Shown here piece by piece: positions 54,118 through 62,053 of a stretch of 64,000 bases of DNA. The stretch's first letter is position 1; each line of letters opens with the position of its first letter. The translations under genes and the position numbers were made by a program. The DNA comes from Terriglobia bacterium (GTDB lineage: Bacteria; Acidobacteriota; Terriglobia; Bryobacterales; Bryobacteraceae), in contig JAIQFK010000006.1 in assembly GCA_020073305.1 (NCBI GenBank), positions 124,001-188,000 of the forward strand, given 5' to 3'. Under the pieces are notes generated by a model. It was given only the letters and a program-made list of their open reading frames with translations. It had not been told where the DNA came from and did not search any database.

Positions 54118-55104
54118 TTTTTCGGTGTAGAGGCCCATGCGGCTCTTCACCAGTTCGACGGTGGAGTTGGCGATGGGGGCGACGCGTTCGGCGCCCTGGC
54201 GCAGCACGCCGGCAACGTAGCCGGGGTCGGAAGTGATTTGGCGATAGCGCTGCTGAAACGGTTCGAGGTGCGAGATCACCATTTCGGCCACCTGTTTTTT
54301 CAGATCGCCATAACGCATGCCGGTGAAGTGAGTGCGCATTTGTTCGGCGGTCCAGCCGCTGTAGGCCTGAAAGATGTTCATCAGGTTTTCGACTCCGGGG
54401 CCGAGCGATGCGAAGTCGACGGCCGGATTGGAATCGGTGGTGGCGCGCATGATGGTTTTGCGGATGCGATCGGGCGGATCGAGCAGGGCAACCGCGTGGC
54501 CGGCACCGGCGGCAGATTTGCTCATCTTAGTGGTGGGATCGTCGAGCCCCATGATGCGGGCGCCCACGGTGGGGAGGCTGGTTTGCGGTACCACGAAAGT
54601 TTCACCATAGAGGGAGTTGAAGCGCTGGGCGATGTCGCGCGTGAGTTCGAGATGCTGCGCCTGATCCTCGCCGACGGGTACGATAGCGGCTTGATAGAGC
54701 ATGATGTCGGCGGCCATCAGGACGGGATATTGGAGCAGGCCGTCGCCGACCGTTTGTTGCGCGGCGGCTTTGGCCTTGTACTGCGTCATACGCTCCAGCC
54801 AGCCGACGGGTGTGACGCACGTGAGCATCCAAGCGAGCTCGGCGTGCGCGGGAACGGCCGATTGAACCATGATGCTGGAATGCTTGGGATCGATTCCAGC
54901 GGCGAGAAACAGGGCGGCGATTTCCAGGATCTTGGCGCGCAGCTCTTCCGGCGGCTGGAAAACCGTCACCGCGTGGAGATCCACGATGCAGAAGATGCTC
55001 TCGTAATCGTGCTGCATGCGGACCCAGTTGCCGAGGGCTCCGAGATAGTTGCCGATGTGCAGGTTGCCCGACGGTTGGACACCCGAGAATACGCGTGCTT
55101 TCAT
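54085..55104 (-). CDS. trpS: tryptophanyl-tRNA synthetase
   Basis: 339 residues, full length. Class I motifs: HIGN in PSGNLHIGNYLGALGN (~12-24) and KMSKS in DPTTKMSKSAAG (~195). It charges tRNA-Trp in the cytoplasm. The C-terminal GLAPPSQAE comes from the two-hairpin repeat at 54030-54117; the family normally ends close to VKSRMGLYTEK. So the insertion of the repeat appears to have replaced the original stop. Confidence 0.95.
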   Translation of the reverse strand: MKARVFSGVQPSGNLHIGNYLGALGNWVRMQHDYESIFCIVDLHAVTVFQPPEELRAKILEIAALFLAAGIDPKHSSIMVQSAVPAHAELAWMLTCVTPVGWLERMTQYKAKAAAQQTVGDGLLQYPVLMAADIMLYQAAIVPVGEDQAQHLELTRDIAQRFNSLYGETFVVPQTSLPTVGARIMGLDDPTTKMSKSAAGAGHAVALLDPPDRIRKTIMRATTDSNPAVDFASLGPGVENLMNIFQAYSGWTAEQMRTHFTGMRYGDLKKQVAEMVISHLEPFQQRYRQITSDPGYVAGVLRQGAERVAPIANSTVELVKSRMGLYTEKRGLAPPSQAE

Positions 55105-55140
55105 GATGGAAGTGAGATAGGTAGTCCTCTATCGTAAGCG

Positions 55141-56349
55141 ATGGCGCAAGTGCAAACCAACCAGGAAGTGACGATCGAGAAGCTGATCTACGGCGGCGAT
55201 GGACTGGCGCGCCTGGATGGCCAGGTAGTGCTGGCGCCATTTGTGCTGCCGGGCGAGCGGGCCGCGGTGGAAGTGGTGGAGCAAAAGGCCGGCCTCATGC
55301 GGTCGAAGCTGGTGGAGGTGCGGGAGGCTTCGGCCGATCGGGTGATCCCGCCGTGCCCGCATTTCATGCGCTGCGGCGGCTGCCATTACCAGCACGCAGG
55401 GTACGAAGCGCAACTCGCGCTGAAGCGCGGCATTCTGGCCGAAACGCTGCGGCGCGTGGGCAAGATGGAGCCGCCGGCGGAGATCCGGGTGATCGCGGCG
55501 GAGCCATGGCACTACCGCAATAGGGTGCAGCTTCACATCCGCGGCGCGCAGCTCGGTTACAGGGAAGCGCACTCGAAGCGCCTCGCTCCCATTGAGCAGT
55601 GTCCCATCGGGTCGCCGCGCATCAACCAGGCCATCGCGACTCTGCGCGAGATGCTGAGAGACGCCCGGTGGCCGCGGTTCGTGCATTCGCTCGAAGTGTT
55701 CACCAACGAAACCGAGCTACAGTTGAACGTTCTCGAGACGGAGCGACCGGTGGCGCGGCGTTTTTTCGACTGGTGCACGGAAACGATGCCGGGCCTGGTC
55801 CCGGGCGCGCTGAATTATCGCGCGGCGGGGGAAACCTACCGGGTGAGCGGCGGCTCTTTTTTCCAGGTGAACCGGCACCTGATCGAAAGGATGGTGGAAG
55901 AGGCGGTGCGAGATGCGGAGGGCGAGTCGGCCCTGGATCTCTATGCGGGCGTGGGGTTGTTTTCGCTGCCGCTGGCGAAGCGATTCGCGAAAGTCACGGC
56001 GGTGGAGTCGGGCACCGCCGCGATTGGTGATTTGATCTGCAACGCGGAGCGCACGGGAGTGGCAATGGATGCGCGCCAGAGCAGCGTGGATGAGTACCTG
56101 CAAGGCCTGGCCGTGGCTCCCGATTTCGTGCTGGCGGATCCGCCGCGCTCCGGATTGGGAAAAAAGGCGGTGGCGCACCTGGCGCGGCTCCGGCCGGCGC
56201 GAATGACGATGGTGGCGTGCGACCCGGCAACGCTGGCGCGCGACTTGGCCGGGCTGGTGAATGCCGGTTACCGGGTGGATGGCATGACGATGATCGACCT
56301 GTTTCCGCAGACCTTTCATATCGAAGCGATCGTTCAGTTGAGGAGCTGA
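55141..56349 (+). CDS. rlmD: RlmD/TrmA-family RNA uracil-5-methyltransferase
   Basis: 402 residues. N-terminal TRAM domain (VTIEKLIYGGDGLARLDGQV), iron-sulphur cysteines in CPHFMRCGGCHYQH (CX5CX2C) with a further one near C-x in MVACDP, and the SAM domain with ESALDLYAGVGLFSLPLA. Catalytic cysteine in MVACDPATLARDL, preceded by LADPPRSGLG. It methylates uridine-5 in rRNA or tRNA; the exact position cannot be told from RlmC/RlmD/RlmCD. Divergent from trpS by 36 bp. Confidence 0.85.
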   Translation: MAQVQTNQEVTIEKLIYGGDGLARLDGQVVLAPFVLPGERAAVEVVEQKAGLMRSKLVEVREASADRVIPPCPHFMRCGGCHYQHAGYEAQLALKRGILAETLRRVGKMEPPAEIRVIAAEPWHYRNRVQLHIRGAQLGYREAHSKRLAPIEQCPIGSPRINQAIATLREMLRDARWPRFVHSLEVFTNETELQLNVLETERPVARRFFDWCTETMPGLVPGALNYRAAGETYRVSGGSFFQVNRHLIERMVEEAVRDAEGESALDLYAGVGLFSLPLAKRFAKVTAVESGTAAIGDLICNAERTGVAMDARQSSVDEYLQGLAVAPDFVLADPPRSGLGKKAVAHLARLRPARMTMVACDPATLARDLAGLVNAGYRVDGMTMIDLFPQTFHIEAIVQLRS

Positions 56350-57024
56350 GGCACGCGACGCGGCGGCCCTGGCGCATTGCACAGACGGGGTGAGGGGGAG
56401 ACTGGGAGACGGGGAGACAAAAAGCTGACGCGAGGACGCGGCGGAAATGCCGGGACCGTCTGTATGGTTCTGCTCTGGGTCGGGGGATTGGGTTTGTTTG
56501 GCAGAATCGGGTTCGGGGGAGGAATTCGCATCGGGCAGGGCGGCGGCATGGAGGCGCTGGAGTTCTTTCAGCGCTTTATAAAACGATCGCTCGATCCGCG
56601 TCTCGTAACGGAAGAGATTTTCGACGGCGCGCGAATTCATGGTGTCGTCGCGGAAGACGAAGGCCAGGCGCTCCTTTTCGGCCAAGCTGGTGTATTTGCG
56701 TTCGAGTTCGGCGTGGAGGTCGGAGAAGCGGAGGTTAAACAGGCCGGTTTCGATGCCGCGCATGCGCGCGAGGCGCCAAGTCGCCATGACCATCTGCTCG
56801 ACGAGCAGGTGTTCGGTGGGACCGGCGGGGTGGTGCTCGGCTTTGAACGATTCGAGCAGCTCGGCGAATTGCTCGTGATTTTCGGTGGCAAGGACGGCAG
56901 TTTGGGCGGTGAGGCCGTGGCGAAGGGCATTGAAGCGGACGGCGGCGCGGCCATCGGGAGTGCGGGGGCCGGTGGAGAGCTGGGCGTTCCGGCGGTTGGC
57001 GTCAATTTGCTGTTGGGAGGACAT
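55717..57024 (-). CDS. uncharacterised protein of a family common in Acidobacteria; C-terminal part doubtful
   Basis: From the ATG at 57024, residues 1-155 are protein-like and resemble a recurring family: NRRNAQLSTGPRTPDGRAAV, RHGLTAQTAVLATENHEQF, EHLLVEQMVMATWRLARMRG. From ~200 it becomes low-complexity (SSPEPDSAKQTQSPDPEQNH) and the open frame continues, by ~630 bp, antisense to the RlmD-like gene. The genuine protein probably ended near 56400 and lost its stop, or a frameshift is present. A GGGAGAC tract lies at that point. Function unknown. Confidence 0.5.
   Translation of the reverse strand: MSSQQQIDANRRNAQLSTGPRTPDGRAAVRFNALRHGLTAQTAVLATENHEQFAELLESFKAEHHPAGPTEHLLVEQMVMATWRLARMRGIETGLFNLRFSDLHAELERKYTSLAEKERLAFVFRDDTMNSRAVENLFRYETRIERSFYKALKELQRLHAAALPDANSSPEPDSAKQTQSPDPEQNHTDGPGISAASSRQLFVSPSPSLPLTPSVQCARAAASRASAPQLNDRFDMKGLRKQVDHRHAIHPVTGIHQPGQVARQRCRVARHHRHSRRPEPRQVRHRLFSQSGARRIRQHEIGSHGQALQVLIHAALARIHCHSRALRVADQITNRGGARLHRRDFRESLRQRQRKQPHARIEIQGRLALRISHRLFHHPFDQVPVHLEKRAAAHPVGFPRRAIIQRARDQARHRFRAPVEKTPRHRSLRLENVQL
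56394..56418. repeat. GGGAGAC heptamer repeat
   Basis: Three to four tandem units of GGGAGAC/GGGGAGAC on the plus strand just after the RlmD-like gene. Same heptamer as the tracts inside the RNase E/G insertion and mreC. Confidence 0.7.
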
Positions 57025-57081
57025 GGGGGCTGCTCCATGGTAGCGGGCGAGGGATGAGGCGGAGGCCTGGTTGGGCAAGGC

Positions 57082-57160
57082 GGGGACAGGCGCCGCTGTC
57101 CGCGATGAACGGTCTAATGGTTTGTGGGTCTGTGGATTAGGGACAGTGGAGCCAGTCCCC
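57082..57160 (-). repeat. two-hairpin intergenic repeat, copy 8
   Basis: GGGGACAGGCGCCGCTGTCC at the left, GGGACAGTGGAGCCAGTCCC at the right. It lies between the hypothetical gene (minus) and the thioredoxin gene (plus), so upstream of both. Confidence 0.88.
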
Positions 57161-57259
57161 ACGTGGCGATCGCGAGCGGGGTACCGGCGGCGTGAACCAA
57201 AGATAACGAGATTTTGTTGACTGTAATTTGGCCGGCCTGAAAAGCTATATTCGAAGCGT

Positions 57260-57856
57260 ATGCGCCGGCTCGCGCTTCACTGCTTTTGTCTGGTGATCTG
57301 TGCATCCGGTGCGGTGTGCGCTACCTGGAAGCTGGTTCTCAAGACGGGGAGCACCATCGAGTGCGAAGGTTCACCGCTGGTGGTCAACGACGTCTATCTG
57401 TATCGGGACGCAGGCGGCAAAGACGGATCGATTCCGGCCGATCAAGTGGACCGCGAGAAGACCGGGAGCGCGAACCATGTGGCGCCGGCGCCGCGGCAGT
57501 GGCGGATGATCGGCCAGTCGGTGCACGAAGCGCCTGGAGCCGTTCTGACTCTGAGCGATGCGGATTTCAATCTAACCGTTTTGAGATCCGAGAAGCCCGT
57601 CCTGGTGGATTTCCTGGCGACGTGGTGCGGGTACTGCAAAAAGATTGAGCCGTCCATCGCATCGATAGCGAGCGAATACGGCGGCACGATCAAGGTGGCC
57701 AAGCTGGACGTCGACAGGAATCCAGTTACGGCCAGATACTACGGCGTCCGAGGCCTCCCCACAGTGCTGCTGTTCAAGGACGGCCGGGTGGTGGGCGGCA
57801 TCCGCGGCTATGCGGAGAAGGCTGAACTAATTCGGATGGTGCGGGCAGGGTTGTAG
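57260..57856 (+). CDS. exported thioredoxin-family protein
   Basis: 198 residues. Signal peptide RRLALHCFCLVICASGAVCA, then a ~60-residue N-terminal domain (WKLVLKTGSTIECEGSPLVVNDVYLY) as found in small SH3-like domains of acidobacterial exported proteins, and a C-terminal thioredoxin fold with LVDFLATWCGYCKKIEPSIA (WCGYC) and the cis-proline RGLPTVLLFKDG. It would be a periplasmic thiol reductase or isomerase. Unlike the TlpA-like protein at 30562, it has no membrane anchor after the signal. Confidence 0.85.
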   Translation: MRRLALHCFCLVICASGAVCATWKLVLKTGSTIECEGSPLVVNDVYLYRDAGGKDGSIPADQVDREKTGSANHVAPAPRQWRMIGQSVHEAPGAVLTLSDADFNLTVLRSEKPVLVDFLATWCGYCKKIEPSIASIASEYGGTIKVAKLDVDRNPVTARYYGVRGLPTVLLFKDGRVVGGIRGYAEKAELIRMVRAGL

Positions 57857-57871
57857 GTCAGTGGTCCGGAT

Positions 57872-57950
57872 GGGGACAGGCAGCACTGTCCACGACGGAC
57901 TTTTCGAAAAGCAGGTGCACGGCGGATCAGGGACAGTGTTGCCAGTCCCC
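57872..57950 (-). repeat. two-hairpin intergenic repeat, copy 9
   Basis: GGGGACAGGCAGCACTGTCC at the left, GGGACAGTGTTGCCAGTCCC at the right. It lies between the thioredoxin gene and vgrG. Its two ends differ from the consensus at matching positions (GCAGC/GTTGC), as expected if the folded form is maintained. Confidence 0.88.
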
Positions 57951-58018
57951 GTTCAGCAGACTGCGCCACCTCACTAGCACACTCCAGGCACTTGAGAACT
58001 GCGCGGGAGTTGCGTAAG

Positions 58019-59737
58019 ATGGCAAGCCACATGCCGAAATACACACAAGCAGACAGGCCGCTCGCCATTACGACGCCACTGGGCAAGGACTCACTGCTTC
58101 TGACCAGGATTCGAGGTCACGAGGCCGTATCGCAGCTCTTCCATTTCCAGCTCGATCTGCTAGCGGAAGCGGAAACCCAGATTCGCTTCGATCGCATCCT
58201 GGGGCAGAACGTGACGGTGGAGCTGCGGATTGCCAACGACGAGAAGCGCTACTTCAACGGGCTGGTCAAACGGTTCAGCCAGGGGGCGCGCGATGACGCC
58301 TCGTTTGTGCATTTCCGCGCCGAAGTGGTCCCCAAGCTCTGGCTGCTGACGAAAAAAGTGCGGTGCCGCACATTCCAGCATCTCTCGGCGCCGGACATTT
58401 TGCGGCAGGTGTTTACGGGATTGGACGTCACGTACGAGTTAGTGGCCGCCAACTATCATCCGCGCGATTATTGCGTGCAGTACCGGGAATCGGACTTCGA
58501 TTTTGCGAGCCGGCTGATGGAGGAGGAGGGGATCTACTACTTCTTCAAGCACACCGACGGCAATCATCAAATGGTGGTGACCGACGCTTCTAGTCCTGTC
58601 GTCGCGGGACAGAGCACTGTCATTTACGAGGAGGCGGTGGGCGGTGTAAGGCCGGAAATGCGGGTCACGGCGTGGGACAAAACTCAGGAACTGCGCTCGG
58701 GTGAGTACACGCTTCGGGACCATTGTTTCGAGCTGCCGGCCAGCCATCTGGAAGCGAAACAGAAGACCGTCGACAGCGTCACGGTGGGCAAGGTGACTCA
58801 CAAGCTCAACGTCGGCGGCAACGATCAACTGGAGATCTACGATTACCCAGGCGGGTATGCGCAGCGCTTCGACGGGATCGATCGGGGAGGCGCGCCAAAG
58901 CAGCAGGATCTCAAGCACATATTCGCGGATCGCGACCGCACGATCCGGATTCGCATGGAGGAGGAACAGGCAGCCAGCCTGGACATCCGGGGAGCGAGCG
59001 ATTGCGGCAACTTCACGGCGGGGCACAAGTTCACGCTGCAGCGGCACTTTGACGCCAACGGCGCGTACTTTCTGACCGGCGTCGAACACCATGCCCACTT
59101 AAGCGGCTACCGCAGCGACGAGACGCCGGAATTCAGTTATGAAAACCAGTTCACGTGTATTCCGGCCGCCCTGCGATACCGTCCGCAACGCGTTACACCC
59201 AGACCGCAGATCGCGGGCATTCAGACGGCGACGGTAGTAGGACCGGCCGGAGAGGAAATCTTCTGCGACAGGTACGGCCGCGTCAAAGTGCAGTTCCATT
59301 GGGACCGTGAGGGCAAGAAGAATGCCGACAGCTCATGCTGGGTGCGTGTGTCCCAGGTGTGGGCGGGCAAAGGCTGGGGCGCTTTCTTCTGGCCGCGCAT
59401 CGGCCACGAGGTGGTGGTTACCTTCGAGGAAGGCGATCCCGACCAGCCGCTCATCATCGGCAGCGTTTACAATGCAGAGAACATGCCGCCTTTCCGGTTG
59501 CCGGGAGCCAAGAAATACGGAGGGTTCAAATCGTCCAGTGTGCATGGGGCCAAGCAAAACTTCAACGGGATCATGTTCGTGGATGAAAAAGGAAAAGAAC
59601 ATTTGTCGATTCACTCGGAGCGATTCCTGGTGATGAATGCCGAGTTCGACAGGTCGTACACCACCGGACGGCACCAGGCAGAGAGAGTGCCCGGGGCCCG
59701 AACCCTGACCGTCGGCAGGCTGCCCGGAACGGAATAG
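58019..59737 (+). CDS. vgrG: type VI secretion spike protein VgrG (short form)
   Basis: 572 residues from the ATG at 58019 with GGGAG 10 bp upstream. The gp27-like head (~15-380) has the signature QLFHFQLDLLAEAE, YCVQYRESDFDFASRLMEEEGIYYFF. The gp5 OB-fold follows with DRYGRVKVQFHWDREGK and SCWVRVSQVWAGKGWGAFFWPRIGHEVVV, DPDQPLIIGSVYNA. The protein stops soon after the OB-fold (MNAEFDRSYTTGRH), so most of the beta-helical needle is missing. VgrG trimers tip the tube of type VI or related contractile systems and carry effectors. First gene of a six-gene set. No core T6SS gene (tssB/C/H/F/G/K/J/L/M) is in the window. Confidence 0.93.
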   Translation: MASHMPKYTQADRPLAITTPLGKDSLLLTRIRGHEAVSQLFHFQLDLLAEAETQIRFDRILGQNVTVELRIANDEKRYFNGLVKRFSQGARDDASFVHFRAEVVPKLWLLTKKVRCRTFQHLSAPDILRQVFTGLDVTYELVAANYHPRDYCVQYRESDFDFASRLMEEEGIYYFFKHTDGNHQMVVTDASSPVVAGQSTVIYEEAVGGVRPEMRVTAWDKTQELRSGEYTLRDHCFELPASHLEAKQKTVDSVTVGKVTHKLNVGGNDQLEIYDYPGGYAQRFDGIDRGGAPKQQDLKHIFADRDRTIRIRMEEEQAASLDIRGASDCGNFTAGHKFTLQRHFDANGAYFLTGVEHHAHLSGYRSDETPEFSYENQFTCIPAALRYRPQRVTPRPQIAGIQTATVVGPAGEEIFCDRYGRVKVQFHWDREGKKNADSSCWVRVSQVWAGKGWGAFFWPRIGHEVVVTFEEGDPDQPLIIGSVYNAENMPPFRLPGAKKYGGFKSSSVHGAKQNFNGIMFVDEKGKEHLSIHSERFLVMNAEFDRSYTTGRHQAERVPGARTLTVGRLPGTE

Positions 59738-59752
59738 CAGAAAGGGGACGGC

Positions 59753-60589
59753 ATGGGGACTCTCTGGATTCGAATCACGACGGCTGACAGGATGCACGGC
59801 GGCGGCAGCGGCGGGGGACCAAACAGAAATCTCTACCCCAAACCGGAGCCGCAGGCTGTGTTGGGATTGAACTCCACGGTGGTGTACGGCAGTAACGTGC
59901 AGGTGGCCTTTCCCATTAACTTCCAAATGGCGCTCGGCAGTAACTTGCAGGTGTGCATCAGTCCCAACGCCTGGGCGACGCTGTTTGCGGATGATCCGTC
60001 GTTAACCATGCCGGAGGCGGTGACGCGAGTCCTGGGGAGCGGACTGGGCGGGAACATGCAGCTCACGATGGGCACGAGCGCGAATTTCGTAATGGGGCAG
60101 TCCTTCGATATCAATCTTGGGCCGCAGCGGATCACCCTGGACGTGCACAACAACAGCATTCAATCGTGCGTCAAGGTATGGGGCACCGTCATCATGGCCG
60201 CGGCTGTCGTCTTCCTGATCGCCTACGCAGCCGCGGCGGACGACGATGCCCGTTCGATCCTGTGCATGGCATTTCAGGTGTTGATGCAGGGAGCGATCAT
60301 ACTCCTGATGGATTTGAAAAAGATCTATACCGCCATGGACCAATCATTCAAAGACACCCTCGATCAGGTTTTCGGGTGGGATCCCAAGACGAAAACGGGC
60401 GACACCTTTCTCTCGAAAATGGGTGGGCAGTCGTCGCTGGGAGAAGCGCTGGTGGTTACGGGCATCGCCGCCGCCATGGTAATTCCGCTGGTCCTGGAGA
60501 TTAGCGGCGAAGTCAGACTGGCTGAGCCGGATCCACCGGAGGTGGTAGTGAACATGAGCGGCGATCAGATCGGGACGGTGCAGGATTGA
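59753..60589 (+). CDS. spike-associated protein with beta-repeat and two hydrophobic segments
   Basis: 278 residues, starting 15 bp after vgrG. An opening Gly-rich stretch is followed by alternating glycine/asparagine-valine repeats (VLGLNSTVVYGSNVQVAFP, MALGSNLQVCIS, GGNMQLTMGTSANFVMGQ), like the beta-helical repeats in VgrG needles. Residues ~140-185 contain two adjacent hydrophobic helices (VIMAAAVVFLIAYAAAA, FQVLMQGAIILLMDLKK), and a third segment lies near 225-250 (VVTGIAAAMVIPLVLEI). It may be the transmembrane or pore-forming element or a spike extension delivered by VgrG. No homolog is recognised. Confidence 0.6.
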   Translation: MGTLWIRITTADRMHGGGSGGGPNRNLYPKPEPQAVLGLNSTVVYGSNVQVAFPINFQMALGSNLQVCISPNAWATLFADDPSLTMPEAVTRVLGSGLGGNMQLTMGTSANFVMGQSFDINLGPQRITLDVHNNSIQSCVKVWGTVIMAAAVVFLIAYAAAADDDARSILCMAFQVLMQGAIILLMDLKKIYTAMDQSFKDTLDQVFGWDPKTKTGDTFLSKMGGQSSLGEALVVTGIAAAMVIPLVLEISGEVRLAEPDPPEVVVNMSGDQIGTVQD

Positions 60590-60627
60590 GAGCGGACGGC
60601 CTGGTGCGAGTTTAAGGGAGAGTGTGC

Positions 60628-61149
60628 ATGAGTGAAGAGAAACGTGATTTCGGCGGGGGCTCGGGCGGAGGAAGCAACACGAGGGATGAGTCCCGCGCCT
60701 TTGACGGGACTTATTCGGTAACCGCCAACCAGATCGAGTTCACCAGCCGCGCGGCTCTTCCGCCGGCTCTTCCGGACCCGTGCGCGATAACCATTCTGGC
60801 GAGTGACCTGACGCAGATGAACGGTAACGTGAATCTTCGCGGCCTAGGGGGTGTGCGCATCACGGCCGGACCTCCACCGCTTCCGGAAACCGGATCGAAG
60901 TCCACTCAGGGGGTTGAAATTGAGGTCGGCGAGATCCAGAACGTCACCATTAAGCGCGGACTGATCGACGGCGTGGACCAGAAGATCGAGATGACGCCTA
61001 GCGGGATCACGGTTGACGGCGGCGCGATGCCGGTGACGATCCAAAGCCTCACGCAAATCAAGCTGTCGGTGTGTGGCGGGTTGAGCTCGATCATCCTGGG
61101 ACCCGACGGCATCACCATCATGGGGTTGCCGCTTGTCAAAATCAATTAG
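60628..61149 (+). CDS. needle-like beta-helix protein, probable detached C-terminus of VgrG
   Basis: 173 residues from the ATG at 60628. The second half, KIEMTPSGITVDGGAMPVTI then IKLSVCGGLSSIILGPDGIT, is what a VgrG C-terminal gp5 beta-helix looks like: alternating hydrophobic strands and G-I-T-I/V tips. The first half is Gly/Ser-rich with a short beta stretch (SVTANQIEFTSRAALPP). It stands in the gene order where VgrG would have had its needle. It could form the needle as a separate trimer that attaches to VgrG. An in-frame GTG 6 bp upstream is possible. Confidence 0.65.
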   Translation: MSEEKRDFGGGSGGGSNTRDESRAFDGTYSVTANQIEFTSRAALPPALPDPCAITILASDLTQMNGNVNLRGLGGVRITAGPPPLPETGSKSTQGVEIEVGEIQNVTIKRGLIDGVDQKIEMTPSGITVDGGAMPVTIQSLTQIKLSVCGGLSSIILGPDGITIMGLPLVKIN

Positions 61150-61170
61150 GCGGATCACGGGAGGTTGGGT

Positions 61171-61713
61171 GTGAGCAACGATCCTCTGATCAAGGTGAAT
61201 GCGGCGACGGCCGCGGAGGTCTGCCAGCGCTACGAGGTGCAGCGGGAGGCGAGGGCGCTGCTGAGGGATGGGATGGGGCCGTTTCAGTTCTTAGAGGCCG
61301 TGGCGGGCAAAAAGCTCTATGTGGATGGGATTGATTTCCTGGCGCACGCACTTCCGGCGCGCGAAGGAATCTGGTGGGGTTGTTTGTGCCTGCAGCATGC
61401 ATGCGGCGACACCCTCACTCCGGCGGAAAGGAATGCCTGCATCGCGGCCGTGCGATGGGTGAGCCAGCCTACCGAGGAGAATCGGTTGGCGGCCAAGGCT
61501 CCGGCCGATGGCGTGGGCATGAGTTCCCCAGCGGGCGCATTGGCTTTAGCGGCGCACGGGGGCCTGCCGCCGCCGGGGCCGTTTGCGCCGGCCAAGGCGG
61601 TGGCGATGGCGGTGAAACTGGCGGCGCTGAAGTCCCCTCCGGCTGCAATGATCGACACCCAGCGATCCTATCTGCAACTGGGAGTCAGCGTGGCGGCGGG
61701 AAAGGTTGGATAG
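61171..61713 (+). CDS. DUF6931-like protein
   Basis: 180 residues from a GTG at 61171 with GGGAGG 6 bp upstream. AHALPAREGIWWGCLCLQHACGDTLTPAE and WVSQPTEENRLAAKAPAD resemble the DUF6931 family found next to vgrG genes in several phyla. Helical; the C-terminus is Ala/Pro-rich (PPPGPFAPAKAVAMAV). No signal, no catalytic motif. By position it may be an adaptor or chaperone for loading an effector onto VgrG/PAAR. Confidence 0.6.
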   Translation: MSNDPLIKVNAATAAEVCQRYEVQREARALLRDGMGPFQFLEAVAGKKLYVDGIDFLAHALPAREGIWWGCLCLQHACGDTLTPAERNACIAAVRWVSQPTEENRLAAKAPADGVGMSSPAGALALAAHGGLPPPGPFAPAKAVAMAVKLAALKSPPAAMIDTQRSYLQLGVSVAAGKVG

Positions 61714-61751
61714 ATCAGCCTGGTTCATTGGGAACGAGGGAGGATTGAAGC

Positions 61752-62042
61752 ATGGGACAACCAGCAGCGCGAATGACCGATATGCATGTGTGCCCGATGG
61801 TCACCGTCCTGGTGCCGCATGTGGGAGGACCGATTCTTCCGCCATGCTGCCCCACGGTGCTCATTGGCGGTCTGTTCGCCGCCCGGGTTGGCGACATGGC
61901 CACATGCGTTGGTCCACCGGATGTCATCGTCTTGGGCTCGTTTACCGTCTTGATTGGCGGCCAGCCGGCCGCCCGGATGGGTGACTTGACCGCTCACGGC
62001 GGAACCATCATTCTGGGCTGGCCCACGGTTTTGATCGGTTGA
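61752..62042 (+). CDS. PAAR-domain spike tip protein
   Basis: 96 residues. Two PAAR repeats are visible: GQPAARMTDMHVCPM and GLFAARVGDMATCVGPPDVI, then GQPAARMGDLTAHGGTIILG. The conserved zinc ligands H12, C14 with C57 and H82 are present. PAAR proteins form the sharp conical tip on VgrG. Stand-alone, with no toxin fused, so the toxin is likely another gene such as the next one (11 bp downstream). Confidence 0.92.
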   Translation: MGQPAARMTDMHVCPMVTVLVPHVGGPILPPCCPTVLIGGLFAARVGDMATCVGPPDVIVLGSFTVLIGGQPAARMGDLTAHGGTIILGWPTVLIG

Positions 62043-62053
62043 GGACCCGATTC

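Noticed and set aside
53523-54236. 237-residue plus-strand frame over the repeats and the MFS gene start
   Set aside because: It is made of antisense MFS sequence and two-hairpin repeats.
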